Source: NCEH01 sp043195095
Lineage (GTDB): Bacteria > Pseudomonadota > Alphaproteobacteria > Rhizobiales > Xanthobacteraceae
Direction: 5' to 3' (one strand)
Assembly: GCF_043195095.1 (NCBI RefSeq)
Contig: NZ_JBAFWN010000004.1
Length of the DNA: 64,000 nt
The first letter of the stretch is position 1, and each line of letters begins with the position of its first letter. The notes below the pieces were generated by a model, which saw only the letters and a program-made list of their open reading frames with translations, did no database searches and had not been told where the DNA came from. This document shows, in pieces, positions 44,567-53,344 of the stretch. A program made the position numbers and the translations under genes.

Positions 44567-44775
44567 GTCGGTGGCAGGTCTCCTGGCTCGCGGATCGCCG
44601 TTCGCGGCCGCCTTCCCGGAAGGGGCGCGGGGCCCGTCTTCCAGTGGCTTTTCGGCCGGAACTCACCGCCTACAGTTGCGGGGGCAGCTGCGGCTATCGC
44701 CCGGAAAACCCGTGCGCGACCGCATTCCCTTTTCACCCGGCGGAAGCGGCAAGCCGCTCGAACCGGGACCATCGA
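44567..44775 (-). ncRNA. cobalamin riboswitch
   Basis: On the minus strand the conserved blocks appear in order: GGTGAAAAGGGAATGCGGT, GCTGCCCCCGCAACTGTA, AGCCACTGG and the B12 box AGCCAGGAGACCTGCC (44,572-44,590). It precedes DUF1636-cobW-cobN-cobG-cobH-cobI-cobJ and should repress them when adenosylcobalamin is plentiful. Confidence 0.96.
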
Positions 44776-44893
44776 CGCCGACACTTAAGAACCGTGCCGC
44801 CGGGAAGTCAATGAAGCGGCGCGCCGCGCTTCAGCCCGTAGGGGTCACTCGAACCTCACCGGCGAGAACCCCTGGCACCCTCATGTCCCTCCC

Positions 44894-45410
44894 GCGGAAT
44901 GGGGAATCCCATCACGCGGCGCCGTTTCCTTCCTCCCCACTTGAGGGGGAGGGCAGGGTGGGGGGTATCTCCCCGCTGTCCCGGCGGGCGAGATGCTGGC
45001 GGCGCCGGACCCCCCTCCCCATCCCTCCCCCGCAAGGGGGGAGGGGGAGCGGTTCGGCTGAAGGTCGATTCGCCTCAGGCGCCAGCCGTCGAGGTCTTGG
45101 CGGCGATGATCGCCAAAGCGGCGACCAGCCCTCCTCGAACGCGACCGTTGCCGTGTCATCGCTTTCCTGCGGAATGGGGAATCCCATCACGCGGTGCGGC
45201 ATTCCTCCTCCCCCTTAAGGGGGAGGGCAGGGTGGGGGGTATCTGCCCGCTGTCCGGGCGGGCGAGATGCTGGCGGCGCGGGACCCCCCTCCCCATCCCT
45301 CCCCCGCAAGGGGGGAGGGGGAGCGGTTCGGCTGAAGGTCGATTCGCCTCAGACGCCGGCCGTCGAGGTCTTGGCGGCGATGATCGCCAAAGCGGCGGCC
45401 AGCGCCTCCT
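44894..45410. repeat. 275-bp-offset duplication copying the cmk 3' end
   Basis: Copy A (44,894-45,140) and copy B (45,169-45,410) are near-identical: GCGGAATGGGGAATCCCATC at 44,894/45,169, then a palindrome pair, AGCGGTTCGGCTGAAGGTCG, and TCAGGCGCC/TCAGACGCC at 45,074/45,349. Copy B ends inside cmk (its last about 20 codons and stop). Copy A is therefore a detached duplicate of the cmk 3' end. Each copy has two C/G-rich palindromes. There is no gene in 44,776-45,348. Confidence 0.9.
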
Positions 45411-45993
45411 CGATGCCGAGATGGGTGGTGTCCAGCAGCACCGCGTCCTGTGCCATCACCAGCGGGGCGGCGGCGCGGTGCGAATCGCGTTCGTCGCGCT
45501 TGTGGATGTCGGCCAGAACGTCCTCGAACGCGACCTCGCTTGCACGCTCCAGCAGTTCGCGATGGCGGCGGGTGGCGCGCACGTCCGCCGAGGCGGTCAC
45601 GAACAGCTTCACCGGCGCATGGGGACAGATCACCGTGCCGATGTCGCGCCCGTCCAGCACCGCGCCGCCGGGCTGCGCGGCGAAGCGCCGCTGCAGGTCC
45701 AGCAATGCGCCGCGCACCACGGGGCGGGCCGCCACCACGGACGCCGCCTCGCCCAGGGCGCCGGTGCGCAGCTTTTCCGGATCGAGCGCGCGCAGGTCCA
45801 GCGTGCGGGCGGCCTCCGCGCTGGCCATCTCGTCGTCCAGCGTGCCGTCGGCGAGGCAGCGCGCCGCCACCGCGCGATAGAGCAGGCCGGTATCGAGATG
45901 GGGCAGGCCGAGGGTCGCCGCGATCCTGCGGCCGAGGGTGCCCTTGCCGGAGGCGGCCGGCCCGTCGATGGCGATGATCAGGCTGTCGCTCAT
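45349..45993 (-). CDS. cmk: cytidylate kinase
   Basis: A 214-aa P-loop kinase (IAIDGPAASGKGTLGRRIA) with the conserved DGRDIGTVICP motif. It phosphorylates CMP/dCMP. The start overlaps the aroA stop by four bases. Its C-terminus (IIAAKTSTAGV) lies in a segment duplicated downstream. In most Alphaproteobacteria rpsA follows, but here a repeat block and the cob cluster do. Confidence 0.95.
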   Translation of the reverse strand: MSDSLIIAIDGPAASGKGTLGRRIAATLGLPHLDTGLLYRAVAARCLADGTLDDEMASAEAARTLDLRALDPEKLRTGALGEAASVVAARPVVRGALLDLQRRFAAQPGGAVLDGRDIGTVICPHAPVKLFVTASADVRATRRHRELLERASEVAFEDVLADIHKRDERDSHRAAAPLVMAQDAVLLDTTHLGIEEALAAALAIIAAKTSTAGV

Positions 45994-47363
45994 TTCAGCA
46001 CGGCGCCGAGGTCGCCCATCATGGGCACGAAGGTCGGAAAAGACGTGGCGATGAAACGCATGTCGTCCACGCTCACGCCGTCGCGCGCGGCAAGGCCCAT
46101 CACCAGGAAGGCCATGGCGATGCGGTGGTCCATATGGGTCGCCACCGGTCCGCCACCGATCACGCCGTCCGGCCCGAGCCCGGTGACCAGCAGGTCGTCG
46201 CCGATGATCTCATGGGGCACGCCGCAGGCCGCGAGCCCGTCGGCCACCGCGGCGAGGCGGTCGCTTTCCTTCACCCGCAGCTCGTTGAGGCCGCGCATGC
46301 GGGTCGTTCCGTGTGCGAACGCCGCCGCCACGGCGAGCACCGGATATTCGTCGATCATGGAGGGCGCGCGCTCCGGCGGCACGTCCACGCCGGTCAGAGT
46401 GGAATGGCGCACGCGCAGGTCCGCCACGGCCTCGCCGCCCTCGGTGCGCTCGGAGAGCGTCTCAATGGACGCGCCCATCTCCTTCAGCGTGGTGATGAGG
46501 CCGGTGCGCAGCGGGTTCATCATCACATCCTTGAGGATGATGTCCGAACCCGGAACGATCAGCGCCGCCACCAGGGGGAAGGCGGCCGAGGAGGGGTCGG
46601 AGGGCACCGCCACGGGGGCGCCCGTCAGGTTCGGCCGGCCGGCGAGGGTGATGCGGCGGCCGTGGGCGCCGTGGGGCTCGACGCGCACGTCGGCGCCGAA
46701 ATGGGTCAGCATGCGCTCGGTATGGTCGCGGGTGGATTCGCGCTCCACCACCACCGTGTCGCCGCTCGCGGCAAGTCCGGCCAGCAGCACGGCGGATTTC
46801 ACCTGCGCCGAGGGCACCGGGGTTTCATAAGTGAAGGCCTTCAATTCGGTAAGGCCCTTCAGGCGCAGCGGCAGGCGGCCGCCGGGGGCTTCCTCTTCCA
46901 CCACCACGCCCATGGCGAGGAGCGGATTCAGCACCCGCTTCATGGGGCGGCGGCGCAGGCTGGCATCGCCGTCGAAGGTGGCGACGATGGGGTTTCCCGC
47001 CACCACGCCCATCATCAGCCGCGCGCCGGTGCCGGAATTGCCGAAATCCAGCGGCGCCTCGGGGCTCTTCAGATGACCGGCGCCGACACCGACCACCCGC
47101 CATTCGCCGGCGCCGAGGCGTTCCACCTGCGCCCCGAGCTGGATGCAGGCCTTGGCGGTGTTCAGTACGTCCTCGCCTTCCAGCAGGCCGGTGATGCGGG
47201 TTTCCCCGCGCGCCAGGGCGCCGAACATCAGCGCGCGGTGCGAAACCGATTTGTCGCCCGGCACGCGCACCGTTCCCGAAAGGCCGGGCGAGCGCCGGCT
47301 CGCGCCGGGAACGGCATTTTCCCCATCACCATGGGAAGAAGAGTGGGCGACGGCGCTGGACAT
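45990..47363 (-). CDS. aroA: 3-phosphoshikimate 1-carboxyvinyltransferase (class II EPSP synthase)
   Basis: A 457-aa EPSP synthase starting MSSAVAHSSSHGDGEN. It strongly resembles the class II (CP4) form: VPGDKSVSHRALMFGALA, RITGLLEGEDVLNT, RAPSMIDEYPVLAVAAAFA. At the position equivalent to CP4 Ala100, which gives glyphosate tolerance there, this protein has Gly111 (DFGNSGTGARL). It makes EPSP from shikimate-3-phosphate and PEP in the cytoplasm. The leader of about 25 residues is unconserved. It is divergent from the FYDLN gene. Confidence 0.95.
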   Translation of the reverse strand: MSSAVAHSSSHGDGENAVPGASRRSPGLSGTVRVPGDKSVSHRALMFGALARGETRITGLLEGEDVLNTAKACIQLGAQVERLGAGEWRVVGVGAGHLKSPEAPLDFGNSGTGARLMMGVVAGNPIVATFDGDASLRRRPMKRVLNPLLAMGVVVEEEAPGGRLPLRLKGLTELKAFTYETPVPSAQVKSAVLLAGLAASGDTVVVERESTRDHTERMLTHFGADVRVEPHGAHGRRITLAGRPNLTGAPVAVPSDPSSAAFPLVAALIVPGSDIILKDVMMNPLRTGLITTLKEMGASIETLSERTEGGEAVADLRVRHSTLTGVDVPPERAPSMIDEYPVLAVAAAFAHGTTRMRGLNELRVKESDRLAAVADGLAACGVPHEIIGDDLLVTGLGPDGVIGGGPVATHMDHRIAMAFLVMGLAARDGVSVDDMRFIATSFPTFVPMMGDLGAVLK

Positions 47364-47554
47364 GGACTGCTCCCATTTTCGGCGCGCGGAGCCCGCAAAG
47401 TCCCGCCGGCTGCCGTTCCAGGATGGATTGCATGCCGTCTAACACAAGCTCGTGCACGCTGGCCACGCGGCGTATTCGGATTCGGTGCTTGACAGGGGCA
47501 TGGGGTTTCGCCAATGGAGCACCCTCCTTTTGACAGCCCCCTAGGATCTTTGCC

Positions 47555-47965
47555 GTGGCGAAGCCAGAACTCGGCACCAAGCGCATCTGTCCTGTTACAG
47601 GGCGCAAGTTTTACGATTTGAACAAGGACCCGGTGGTGTCTCCCTTCACCGGCGAATCCTACCCGCGCTCCTATTTCGAGCCGGTGGTCCGCAGCCGCGG
47701 CGAAGCGGCCCGTGCCGCCGCCGTGCCGGTGGTCGCCGACGCGGACGAGGAGGTCGCCGACGTCGAGGTCATCAGCCTTGAAGAGGCGGATGAGGAAGCC
47801 GTCGGCGCGAAGGTGCCGGTGGATGATGTGGACGTGGATGTGGACGTCGATGACGACCTCGTCGCGGACGCGGACGACGACACCTTCCTCGAGGAAGACG
47901 AGGATGAAGGGGACGACGTCTCCGATTTGATCGGTGAAGGCCTCGAGGACGACGAAGAGGCTTGA
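47555..47965 (+). CDS. TIGR02300 family FYDLN-motif acidic protein
   Basis: A 136-aa protein from a GTG start: MAKPELGTKRICPVTGRKFYDLN. The FYDLN motif and the flanking PVVSPFTG replace the zinc ribbon of other members; only one cysteine (Cys12) remains. From about residue 55 the chain is extremely acidic (DVDVDVDDD, EEDEDEGDD). It is conserved in Alphaproteobacteria near aroA, with unknown function. A hairpin (47,973-47,996) follows the stop. Confidence 0.9.
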   Translation: MAKPELGTKRICPVTGRKFYDLNKDPVVSPFTGESYPRSYFEPVVRSRGEAARAAAVPVVADADEEVADVEVISLEEADEEAVGAKVPVDDVDVDVDVDDDLVADADDDTFLEEDEDEGDDVSDLIGEGLEDDEEA

Positions 47966-47972
47966 TACGATC

Positions 47973-47996
47973 AGCGGCCTGTGCTTAAAGGCCGCT
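47973..47996 (+). terminator. hairpin after the FYDLN gene
   Basis: AGCGGCC and GGCCGCT flank a 10-base loop eight bases after the stop. No T-run follows, so this is only a probable terminator. Confidence 0.45.
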
Positions 47997-48115
47997 CTCG
48001 CTGGGGGGCACGATTCCCCTGGCATCCGTCGCGGGGCATCCCGACGCGCAACTGGTTCCTTAATTGACATCCCATGTCATTTAAATGACCGCCTGCGCGC
48101 ACCTCGCGATCCGGT

Positions 48116-48194
<79 letters not shown>

Positions 48195-48372
48195 CGTTTC
48201 CGCCGGCTCTGAAAAGAGATAAGGCTATAAGGATCGCGGGCCGCCTCAAGGCCCGCTCGTGCCCGGGGGCGATCTTTCCCCGGGAAACGTCGCGGGAGTT
48301 CCCGACGCGCCAGCGCTTCGAATTGGGCGGTTTGCCCGCGGCGAGGTGGCAGCGCGAAGCCCGCGACCCGGT

Positions 48373-48448
<76 letters not shown>

Positions 48449-48560
48449 CTTTTTTGTTTCTTGTCGTCTCGCGACGCATCAAAGCACTGAAAAATCAGTC
48501 ACTTACGCGCTAATTGTCGCCCCAGCGCGTCTCTTGGCGTGCCGTTGCATCTCATCGATT

Positions 48561-48612
48561 TGTAGGCATGTTCGTAGGCATCGGCCGCGTGCCTACAAAA
48601 GAGATGCCTACA
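48561..48612. promoter_or_regulatory. four TGTAGGCA half-sites upstream of the integrase
   Basis: TGTAGGCAT at 48,561 and CGTAGGCAT at 48,573, then GTGCCTACA at 48,589 and ATGCCTACA at 48,604 in inverted orientation. The last ends two bases before the integrase ATG. They may be integrase arm sites or an operator. Confidence 0.55.
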
Positions 48613-48613
48613 C

Positions 48614-49843
48614 ATGCCGCTCACCGACCTCGCGCTTCGCAACGCCAAGCCGAAGGACAAAGCCTACAAGCTGTTCGATGGCGGCGGCCTGCATGTGCTC
48701 GTCAGCCCGAACGGAAGCCGCATCTGGCGCCTGGCCTACAGGTTCGCCGGCAAGCCGAAGCAGCTTTCCTTCGGGCCTTATCCCACCACGTCGCTGGCCG
48801 ATGCACGCCTCAAGCGCGATGAGGCCAAGAAGCAGTTGCTCAACGGCGAGGACCCGTCCACCGTTCGCAAGCTCGATAAGGTGGCGGCATCCGTGGCGGC
48901 GGAGAATACGTTCGGCGCGATCGCAGCGGAATATCTGGCAAGGCTGGAGGCGCGCGAAGCCGCCGCCGCCACGATGAGCAAGAACCGCTGGATGCTCGAA
49001 ACGCTGGCAGGGCCCGCCTTGGCGAATCGCCCCATTGCCCAGATCACCCCGGTTGAGATCCTCGCTGTCCTGCAGCAGATCGAGCGTAGCGGTCGGCGCG
49101 AGACAGCCCGCCGTATGCGATCTGCCATTGGCACCGTATTCCGTTTCGCCATCGCGACGTTGCGGGCCGAGACGGACCCGACCGCTGCTTTGCGTGATGC
49201 TTTGGAGCGGCCAAAGGTGACACACCGGGCGGCGCTGCTCGATCCCAAGGCCGTTGGCGGCCTTATGCGCGCGATCGACGAATATGATGGCTGGCCGACA
49301 TTGCGGTCCGCCTTGCTGTTCACGGCTCTCACCTTCTGCCGCCCTGGCGAGATTCGCGGCGCACGCTGGGCCGAGTTCGATTTCGAAACCTCCGTCTGGA
49401 GTATCCCCGCCGAACGCATGAAGATGCGCCGGCCGCACAAGGTGCCGCTCTCGAAGCAGGCCCTTCGCGTGCTGGCGGAGATCCGGCCGCTTACGGGCGA
49501 GGCGGAGCTCGTGTTCCCCTCCATCCGCTCGAACAAGAAGCTGCTGAGCGAGAACGCCTTGAACTCGGCGCTGCGGCGCATGGGCTTCACGCAGGACGAG
49601 ATGACCGCCCACGGCTTCCGCGCCACCGCCAGCTCCATCCTCAATGAGCGCGGCTTCTTGCCGGACGTGATCGAAGCGGCGCTCGCCCATATCGACCAAA
49701 ACGAAATCCGCCGCGCCTACAACCGGGCCACTTATTGGCCGGAGCGGGTCGTGCTCATGCAGGCGTGGGCGGACATGCTGGATGAGTTTCGGGCCACCAA
49801 GGCCGTTGTGCGCAAAGGGTCGACGGGCAGAGATGCAGCTTGA
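48614..49843 (+). CDS. int: P4-type tyrosine integrase of the genomic island
   Basis: A 409-aa site-specific recombinase. An N-terminal arm-binding domain (MPLTDLALRNAKPKDKAYKL.. to SLADARLKRDEAKK), a SAM-like core domain and a catalytic domain are seen. Active-site residues are in FCRPGEIRGARW (Arg), HGFRATASSIL (His..Arg) and AYNRATYW with a Tyr near the C-terminus. It would insert and excise the element at tRNA-Ala. The inverted TGTAGGCA sites overlap its ribosome-binding region. Confidence 0.95.
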   Translation: MPLTDLALRNAKPKDKAYKLFDGGGLHVLVSPNGSRIWRLAYRFAGKPKQLSFGPYPTTSLADARLKRDEAKKQLLNGEDPSTVRKLDKVAASVAAENTFGAIAAEYLARLEAREAAAATMSKNRWMLETLAGPALANRPIAQITPVEILAVLQQIERSGRRETARRMRSAIGTVFRFAIATLRAETDPTAALRDALERPKVTHRAALLDPKAVGGLMRAIDEYDGWPTLRSALLFTALTFCRPGEIRGARWAEFDFETSVWSIPAERMKMRRPHKVPLSKQALRVLAEIRPLTGEAELVFPSIRSNKKLLSENALNSALRRMGFTQDEMTAHGFRATASSILNERGFLPDVIEAALAHIDQNEIRRAYNRATYWPERVVLMQAWADMLDEFRATKAVVRKGSTGRDAA

Positions 49844-50080
49844 GGGAAGCGCGACGAGTGATGATCTCTCTTGGGTTGTTCTAAGCCTCATTTAGAATTT
49901 TTTTTGACGCTTAAACCCTTATCTCATATGGATTTTTAAAGCCTTATGGCTCTTATATTGATTTTAAATTCTTTTATCTCTTGCTTATGGCGTGGGTTTA
50001 TGGCTCTTTAGGTCAACGGCGCCGCACCGGTGCCCCCCCGTTAACGGCGCCGCCGCGGCGCCCATTGGAGCCCGCAGGGC
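49844..50080. other. AT-rich leader before the first cargo gene
   Basis: A 237-bp, markedly AT-rich gap with TTGACG-17-TATGGA (about 49,904) as a possible promoter, a repeated TTATGGCTCTT (49,944 and 49,998), and a GGCGCCG-rich inverted repeat before 50,080. No gene is seen. Confidence 0.4.
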
Positions 50081-50542
50081 ATGACCAGCGACGTGCACGA
50101 TGACGTGGTGAAACGCACCTACGCGCTCTACAGCTCGACCGCATATGCGCGCCTCCTGTTGGACAGCACAGCTCAGCGGGAGCGCGATGCGTCTTACACC
50201 AGCATCACGCGGATCGCCAAGATCATCGGAGCCGACCGGACAGCAGCAATCGCGTTGGCGAAACAGCTCGAGGATGCAGGTTGCGGCCGCTACATCGTCG
50301 GTCGCCGAGGCTCTATCTCCCGGTTCGAGTGGGAATTCAGCTGCATCAGCCTCGGCCGGGCTATGACCGGAAAGGCTGTCGAGCTTAAAAAGGTCGATAA
50401 GTATACCGCGGAAGGCGACCAAGACCCCGGAGAGAGCGACCCTGTCGAAGGCGGCGCCCTCACGATCGCGAAGGCCAAGGAGGAGTTGTCCAAGTCCCTG
50501 GGCGTTCCCATCGAGAATATCGAGATCCTGATCAGGGGCTGA
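50081..50542 (+). CDS. hypothetical island protein, possible winged-helix DNA binder
   Basis: A 153-aa protein. Residues about 38-75 (SYTSITRIAKIIGADRTAAIALAKQLEDAGCGRYIVGRRGS) read like a winged helix-turn-helix with a beta wing; the C-terminal third is acidic, then helical (ALTIAKAKEELSKSLGVP). No family is recognised. It follows the integrase in the same direction, so it may be a regulator of the island or an accessory recombination factor. Confidence 0.6.
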   Translation: MTSDVHDDVVKRTYALYSSTAYARLLLDSTAQRERDASYTSITRIAKIIGADRTAAIALAKQLEDAGCGRYIVGRRGSISRFEWEFSCISLGRAMTGKAVELKKVDKYTAEGDQDPGESDPVEGGALTIAKAKEELSKSLGVPIENIEILIRG

Positions 50543-50927
50543 GCCACAGCCCTTCCCGGACATGACGGCCAGCCTGACCGCCATGTCGTGGCCCGCGGCG
50601 CCAAAGGCTCCGTAGTCCCCCATTCCTGACATTTAGGCTCGCACGCCACGTTCACGTTGTGCGCGAACCCTTACGGCTGCCTGCGCGACACCTTTGCGGT
50701 GCCGCGCAACGACCCCGCACGTCCATTCTCCACCCCCGCAACCATCGCGGCTCCAACTCGTCATTTGCGAGATCGAGGTCGCATGCCCGCAAGACCGAGA
50801 GGCTCTTTATGCCATGCCCCCGAGCACCCCCGGATCTCATTCCCGAACAGCACATCAGGGGACCGCCTCGGCGCTCCTCGATGCTGCAGCAAGCCCCATC
50901 GTTTTCCCAATACTATTGGAGAGTTCA
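50543..50927. other. intergenic region before the AlpA-like gene, no gene
   Basis: This 385-bp gap has overlapping open frames in several phases, none with a ribosome site or family resemblance, and its composition (Pro/Arg/His-rich translations) is that of non-coding GC-rich DNA. It should hold the promoter of the AlpA-like gene. Confidence 0.5.
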
Positions 50928-51161
50928 ATGAGCGAAGGTTTCGGACGACCGTGCGAGCGGCTGCTGCGGCAGAATCAGATCATCGCGCCCGATGGGCCGA
51001 TCCCGGTCTCGGCATCCACCTGGTGGCGCGGTATCAAATCTGGTCGCTTTCCGCAGCCCCTCAAGATCGGAGCGCGCATTACGGTGTGGCGTGAGTCCGA
51101 CATTGTCGCGCTCGTGAAGAAGCACGATGATATTTCCAACGGGACCGATAGCAACAGCTAG
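50928..51161 (+). CDS. AlpA-family/MerR-like small DNA-binding protein
   Basis: A 77-aa protein starting MSEGFGRPCERLLRQNQII, with ATTGGAGAG upstream of the ATG at 50928. VSASTWWRGIKSGRFPQPLKIGARITVWRESDIVALV matches the AlpA/excisionase-like helix-turn-helix (TWWRGIKSGRFP.. and ..WRESDI). AlpA proteins activate integrase or excision genes of P4-type islands. It is the usual companion of a P4-type integrase. Confidence 0.85.
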   Translation: MSEGFGRPCERLLRQNQIIAPDGPIPVSASTWWRGIKSGRFPQPLKIGARITVWRESDIVALVKKHDDISNGTDSNS

Positions 51162-51276
51162 TCCAGCTCGGGGTCTTTCAACCCCACCTTTCCCCAAAAA
51201 TTCGCGAAGAACGACCTCCCGACGGCAGCGCCGGGAGAAACGGCACCGCTTTGACTGAACTGAAAGGACATCGATC

Positions 51277-52128
51277 ATGAAAAATCGTAATCGTCATTCC
51301 AAGGGCAAGCCCAGATCGGGCGCGCCTTTTCCCGGGCAGACGAAGAAGAAGTCCAACAAGGCTTTTTCTACTAAGCCGAACAACCCCCTCCGGCAGCTTC
51401 AGGCGCTGAGCGACGAATACCTGGAAATTCGGAGTGGTCATCGCGAAGCAGTCTATCGCCTGGGAGCGCAGGCGGCCGCTTTGGTCGCTGCGCTTGAGCC
51501 AGACAAAGAGCTTCTCGCTGAGTTTTGGGCACACCCGTATTGGAAGAACCGAGGGAAGCCGAAGGACCTTACAACCGCGGTAATGCATTTTATGCACCGC
51601 GCAAAGACTGTATCCAGCTTGAAGAAAGCTTACAAGCATGCGCGCGGCATCGGCTATGTTGTGAATGTACTGAACACTGACCCCGATGACGTGGTTGAAA
51701 AGCTGAAGGAGCTCGGCGGCCTTCAGAAAGCATGCGATCTGGCGGCCGAGCACGATTCTAGGAAGGCAAATAAAAACAAGAATGTGGCATTGCTTTCGTC
51801 AGATGCAGATCACGGCTCAATTGATCTTCATGATGAAGATTCAGATGATGAAGTATTAATTCCACCGTCCATGCGTAAAAAGATGGAGGATAAAGTAAAC
51901 GCCAATGCTTCGACGTTTCGTGACGATTGGGGGGATGAGGACGAGCCTAGATTGCCGAAGGTGTACTCGATCACTGCGAAGCTGAGTCATCGTTGGCATC
52001 AGGAGACCGAAGAGATGGAAATTGGGGAAAGGCGTGTTCTCACAATCAGGCGCGTCGATGGGGATCCGAATTTCCGGGTTACGCGCGTAAAAAAACTGCG
52101 AGCAAAAAAAGCGGCTAAGCGCAATTAG
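51277..52128 (+). CDS. hypothetical island protein
   Basis: A 283-aa protein with a basic N-terminus (KNRNRHSKGKPRSG, KKKSNKAFS), a helical middle (residues ~40-145) and an acidic stretch (DLHDEDSDDEVLIPP). No family is recognised. It has AAAGGA before its ATG and lies after the AlpA-like gene. GC content falls here relative to the core genes, consistent with transferred DNA. A basic head and acidic linker may suggest nucleic-acid binding, but that is not shown. Confidence 0.6.
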   Translation: MKNRNRHSKGKPRSGAPFPGQTKKKSNKAFSTKPNNPLRQLQALSDEYLEIRSGHREAVYRLGAQAAALVAALEPDKELLAEFWAHPYWKNRGKPKDLTTAVMHFMHRAKTVSSLKKAYKHARGIGYVVNVLNTDPDDVVEKLKELGGLQKACDLAAEHDSRKANKNKNVALLSSDADHGSIDLHDEDSDDEVLIPPSMRKKMEDKVNANASTFRDDWGDEDEPRLPKVYSITAKLSHRWHQETEEMEIGERRVLTIRRVDGDPNFRVTRVKKLRAKKAAKRN

Positions 52129-52490
52129 TTGAGAAATGGGGACCTTGCAGAGATGCAAGGCCCCCGCAACTCGTCAATTTGAGGGTGAAACGCAGAAAAC
52201 GGGTCATTTTTGCGATACTGTTAAATAGTCATGTCGCCAGCGGGCGCCGTGGCACTCCCGAACGCAATCGCTTCGACCTCATGCCTATTCAATGTGGTGC
52301 AGAAACGCACTGCATATGAATAATCATGTCTAAATGGCAATGAAATACATGCCTATTTAAACATGGCAATCTGCATCTCTGACACACATCAACATCATAA
52401 ATTGTCTATATCACAAATGCAGACATTCGATGATGAGATATCTGTCAATTATACAATGTATCAATTATCTGCTTATATGAGGTGTATATC
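52129..52490. promoter_or_regulatory. AT-rich region with repeated ATGCC/GGCAT motifs
   Basis: This 362-bp gap is the most AT-rich stretch of the window. CATGCCTATT occurs at 52,280 and 52,348, and AATGGCAAT/CATGGCAAT at 52,333 and about 52,362, giving an inverted TGCC-TATTTAAACAT-GGCA. It directly precedes the HUH-like gene, so it may be an origin with iterons or an operator. Confidence 0.4.
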
Positions 52491-53150
52491 ATGGCTTCTA
52501 ATCTCGGGCATCAGGGAGTGCCTTATACGCCTGCGAAGGAGCTTCAATTCGCCTATGGGGATTGGGTCTCAGATAAGGTTGAGCAAGGGTATCAGCCCTT
52601 CTTCATGAGCTTCATGTTTCACCCCCTCACTTTTTCGCTTAAAGCGAAAAAAATCGATCAGATGCACGCCGATATCGAGCGGATATATTCTCGGATCATC
52701 ACGCGTTTTGCTCGCAGACCGAATTCCCATCAAGAGCGCCACAAGCTGCCCTTGATGCTTGTCGCGCCGGATCTACCCGTTCCAAAACACACCAAAGTTG
52801 AGCTCAATGACGTCACTCTGAATGATGGCCTTCATTGCCATGCAATCTTTCTGCAGCCGCCTGTGTCTCGCTTCCGGGAGAGATTCCATCTCTGGGCGAC
52901 TGAAAACAATGCAGCACTGATTAGGGATACGCGCGTGCGGCACATGTGGGTCGGACGCGTATTCGTAACCCCTGATCGCATGACCCAATATGCCCTGAAG
53001 GCGGTTGGGACCCGGCTTTCCTCTGATTCGCTTCTGCTGCTACCTCGTGAGAGAAATGGCGGGCGGGACACGACGGCTCGCGGCTATGATGAGGCTTGCC
53101 GTCGTGAAGGAGGTTCCAGCCTAATGAGAACCGGATGGAAACCCTTCTGA
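52491..53150 (+). CDS. possible HUH-type replication protein of the island
   Basis: A 219-aa protein. The stretch NDGLHCHAIFLQP has the His-hydrophobic-His core of HUH endonucleases; downstream TQYALKAVG resembles the region after the HUH motif in inovirus Gp2/YagK-type proteins of P4-like islands. A catalytic tyrosine would be Tyr in that segment. Function is therefore a guess: nicking at an origin or activation. The ATG at 52491 is preferred (AGG eight bases upstream) over GTG at 52482. The C-terminus (RNGGRDTTARGY) looks extended and loses the family pattern. Confidence 0.5.
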   Translation: MASNLGHQGVPYTPAKELQFAYGDWVSDKVEQGYQPFFMSFMFHPLTFSLKAKKIDQMHADIERIYSRIITRFARRPNSHQERHKLPLMLVAPDLPVPKHTKVELNDVTLNDGLHCHAIFLQPPVSRFRERFHLWATENNAALIRDTRVRHMWVGRVFVTPDRMTQYALKAVGTRLSSDSLLLLPRERNGGRDTTARGYDEACRREGGSSLMRTGWKPF

Positions 53151-53344
53151 GGGATGGCTGATGGTCTCAAGTTGAGACCATTGCGCGCGAAACCGATGCC
53201 TGGCGATCAAGGCGCAACTGGTGCTGTTGACCCAAAGCTGCCCTCTCAGCGCAACGTTGCAAACGGCCGCTTTGCGCCCCCATCTCGGCCGTTCAGGACA
53301 GCCCGGGCGCCTCCTGAAAGCTGCTAGTCCGCTTCGAGGAGATC

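Noticed and set aside
44881..45159. A minus-strand open frame in the duplicated block upstream of cmk
   Set aside because: It is made of palindrome sequence and a detached cmk 3' remnant, with no start signal.
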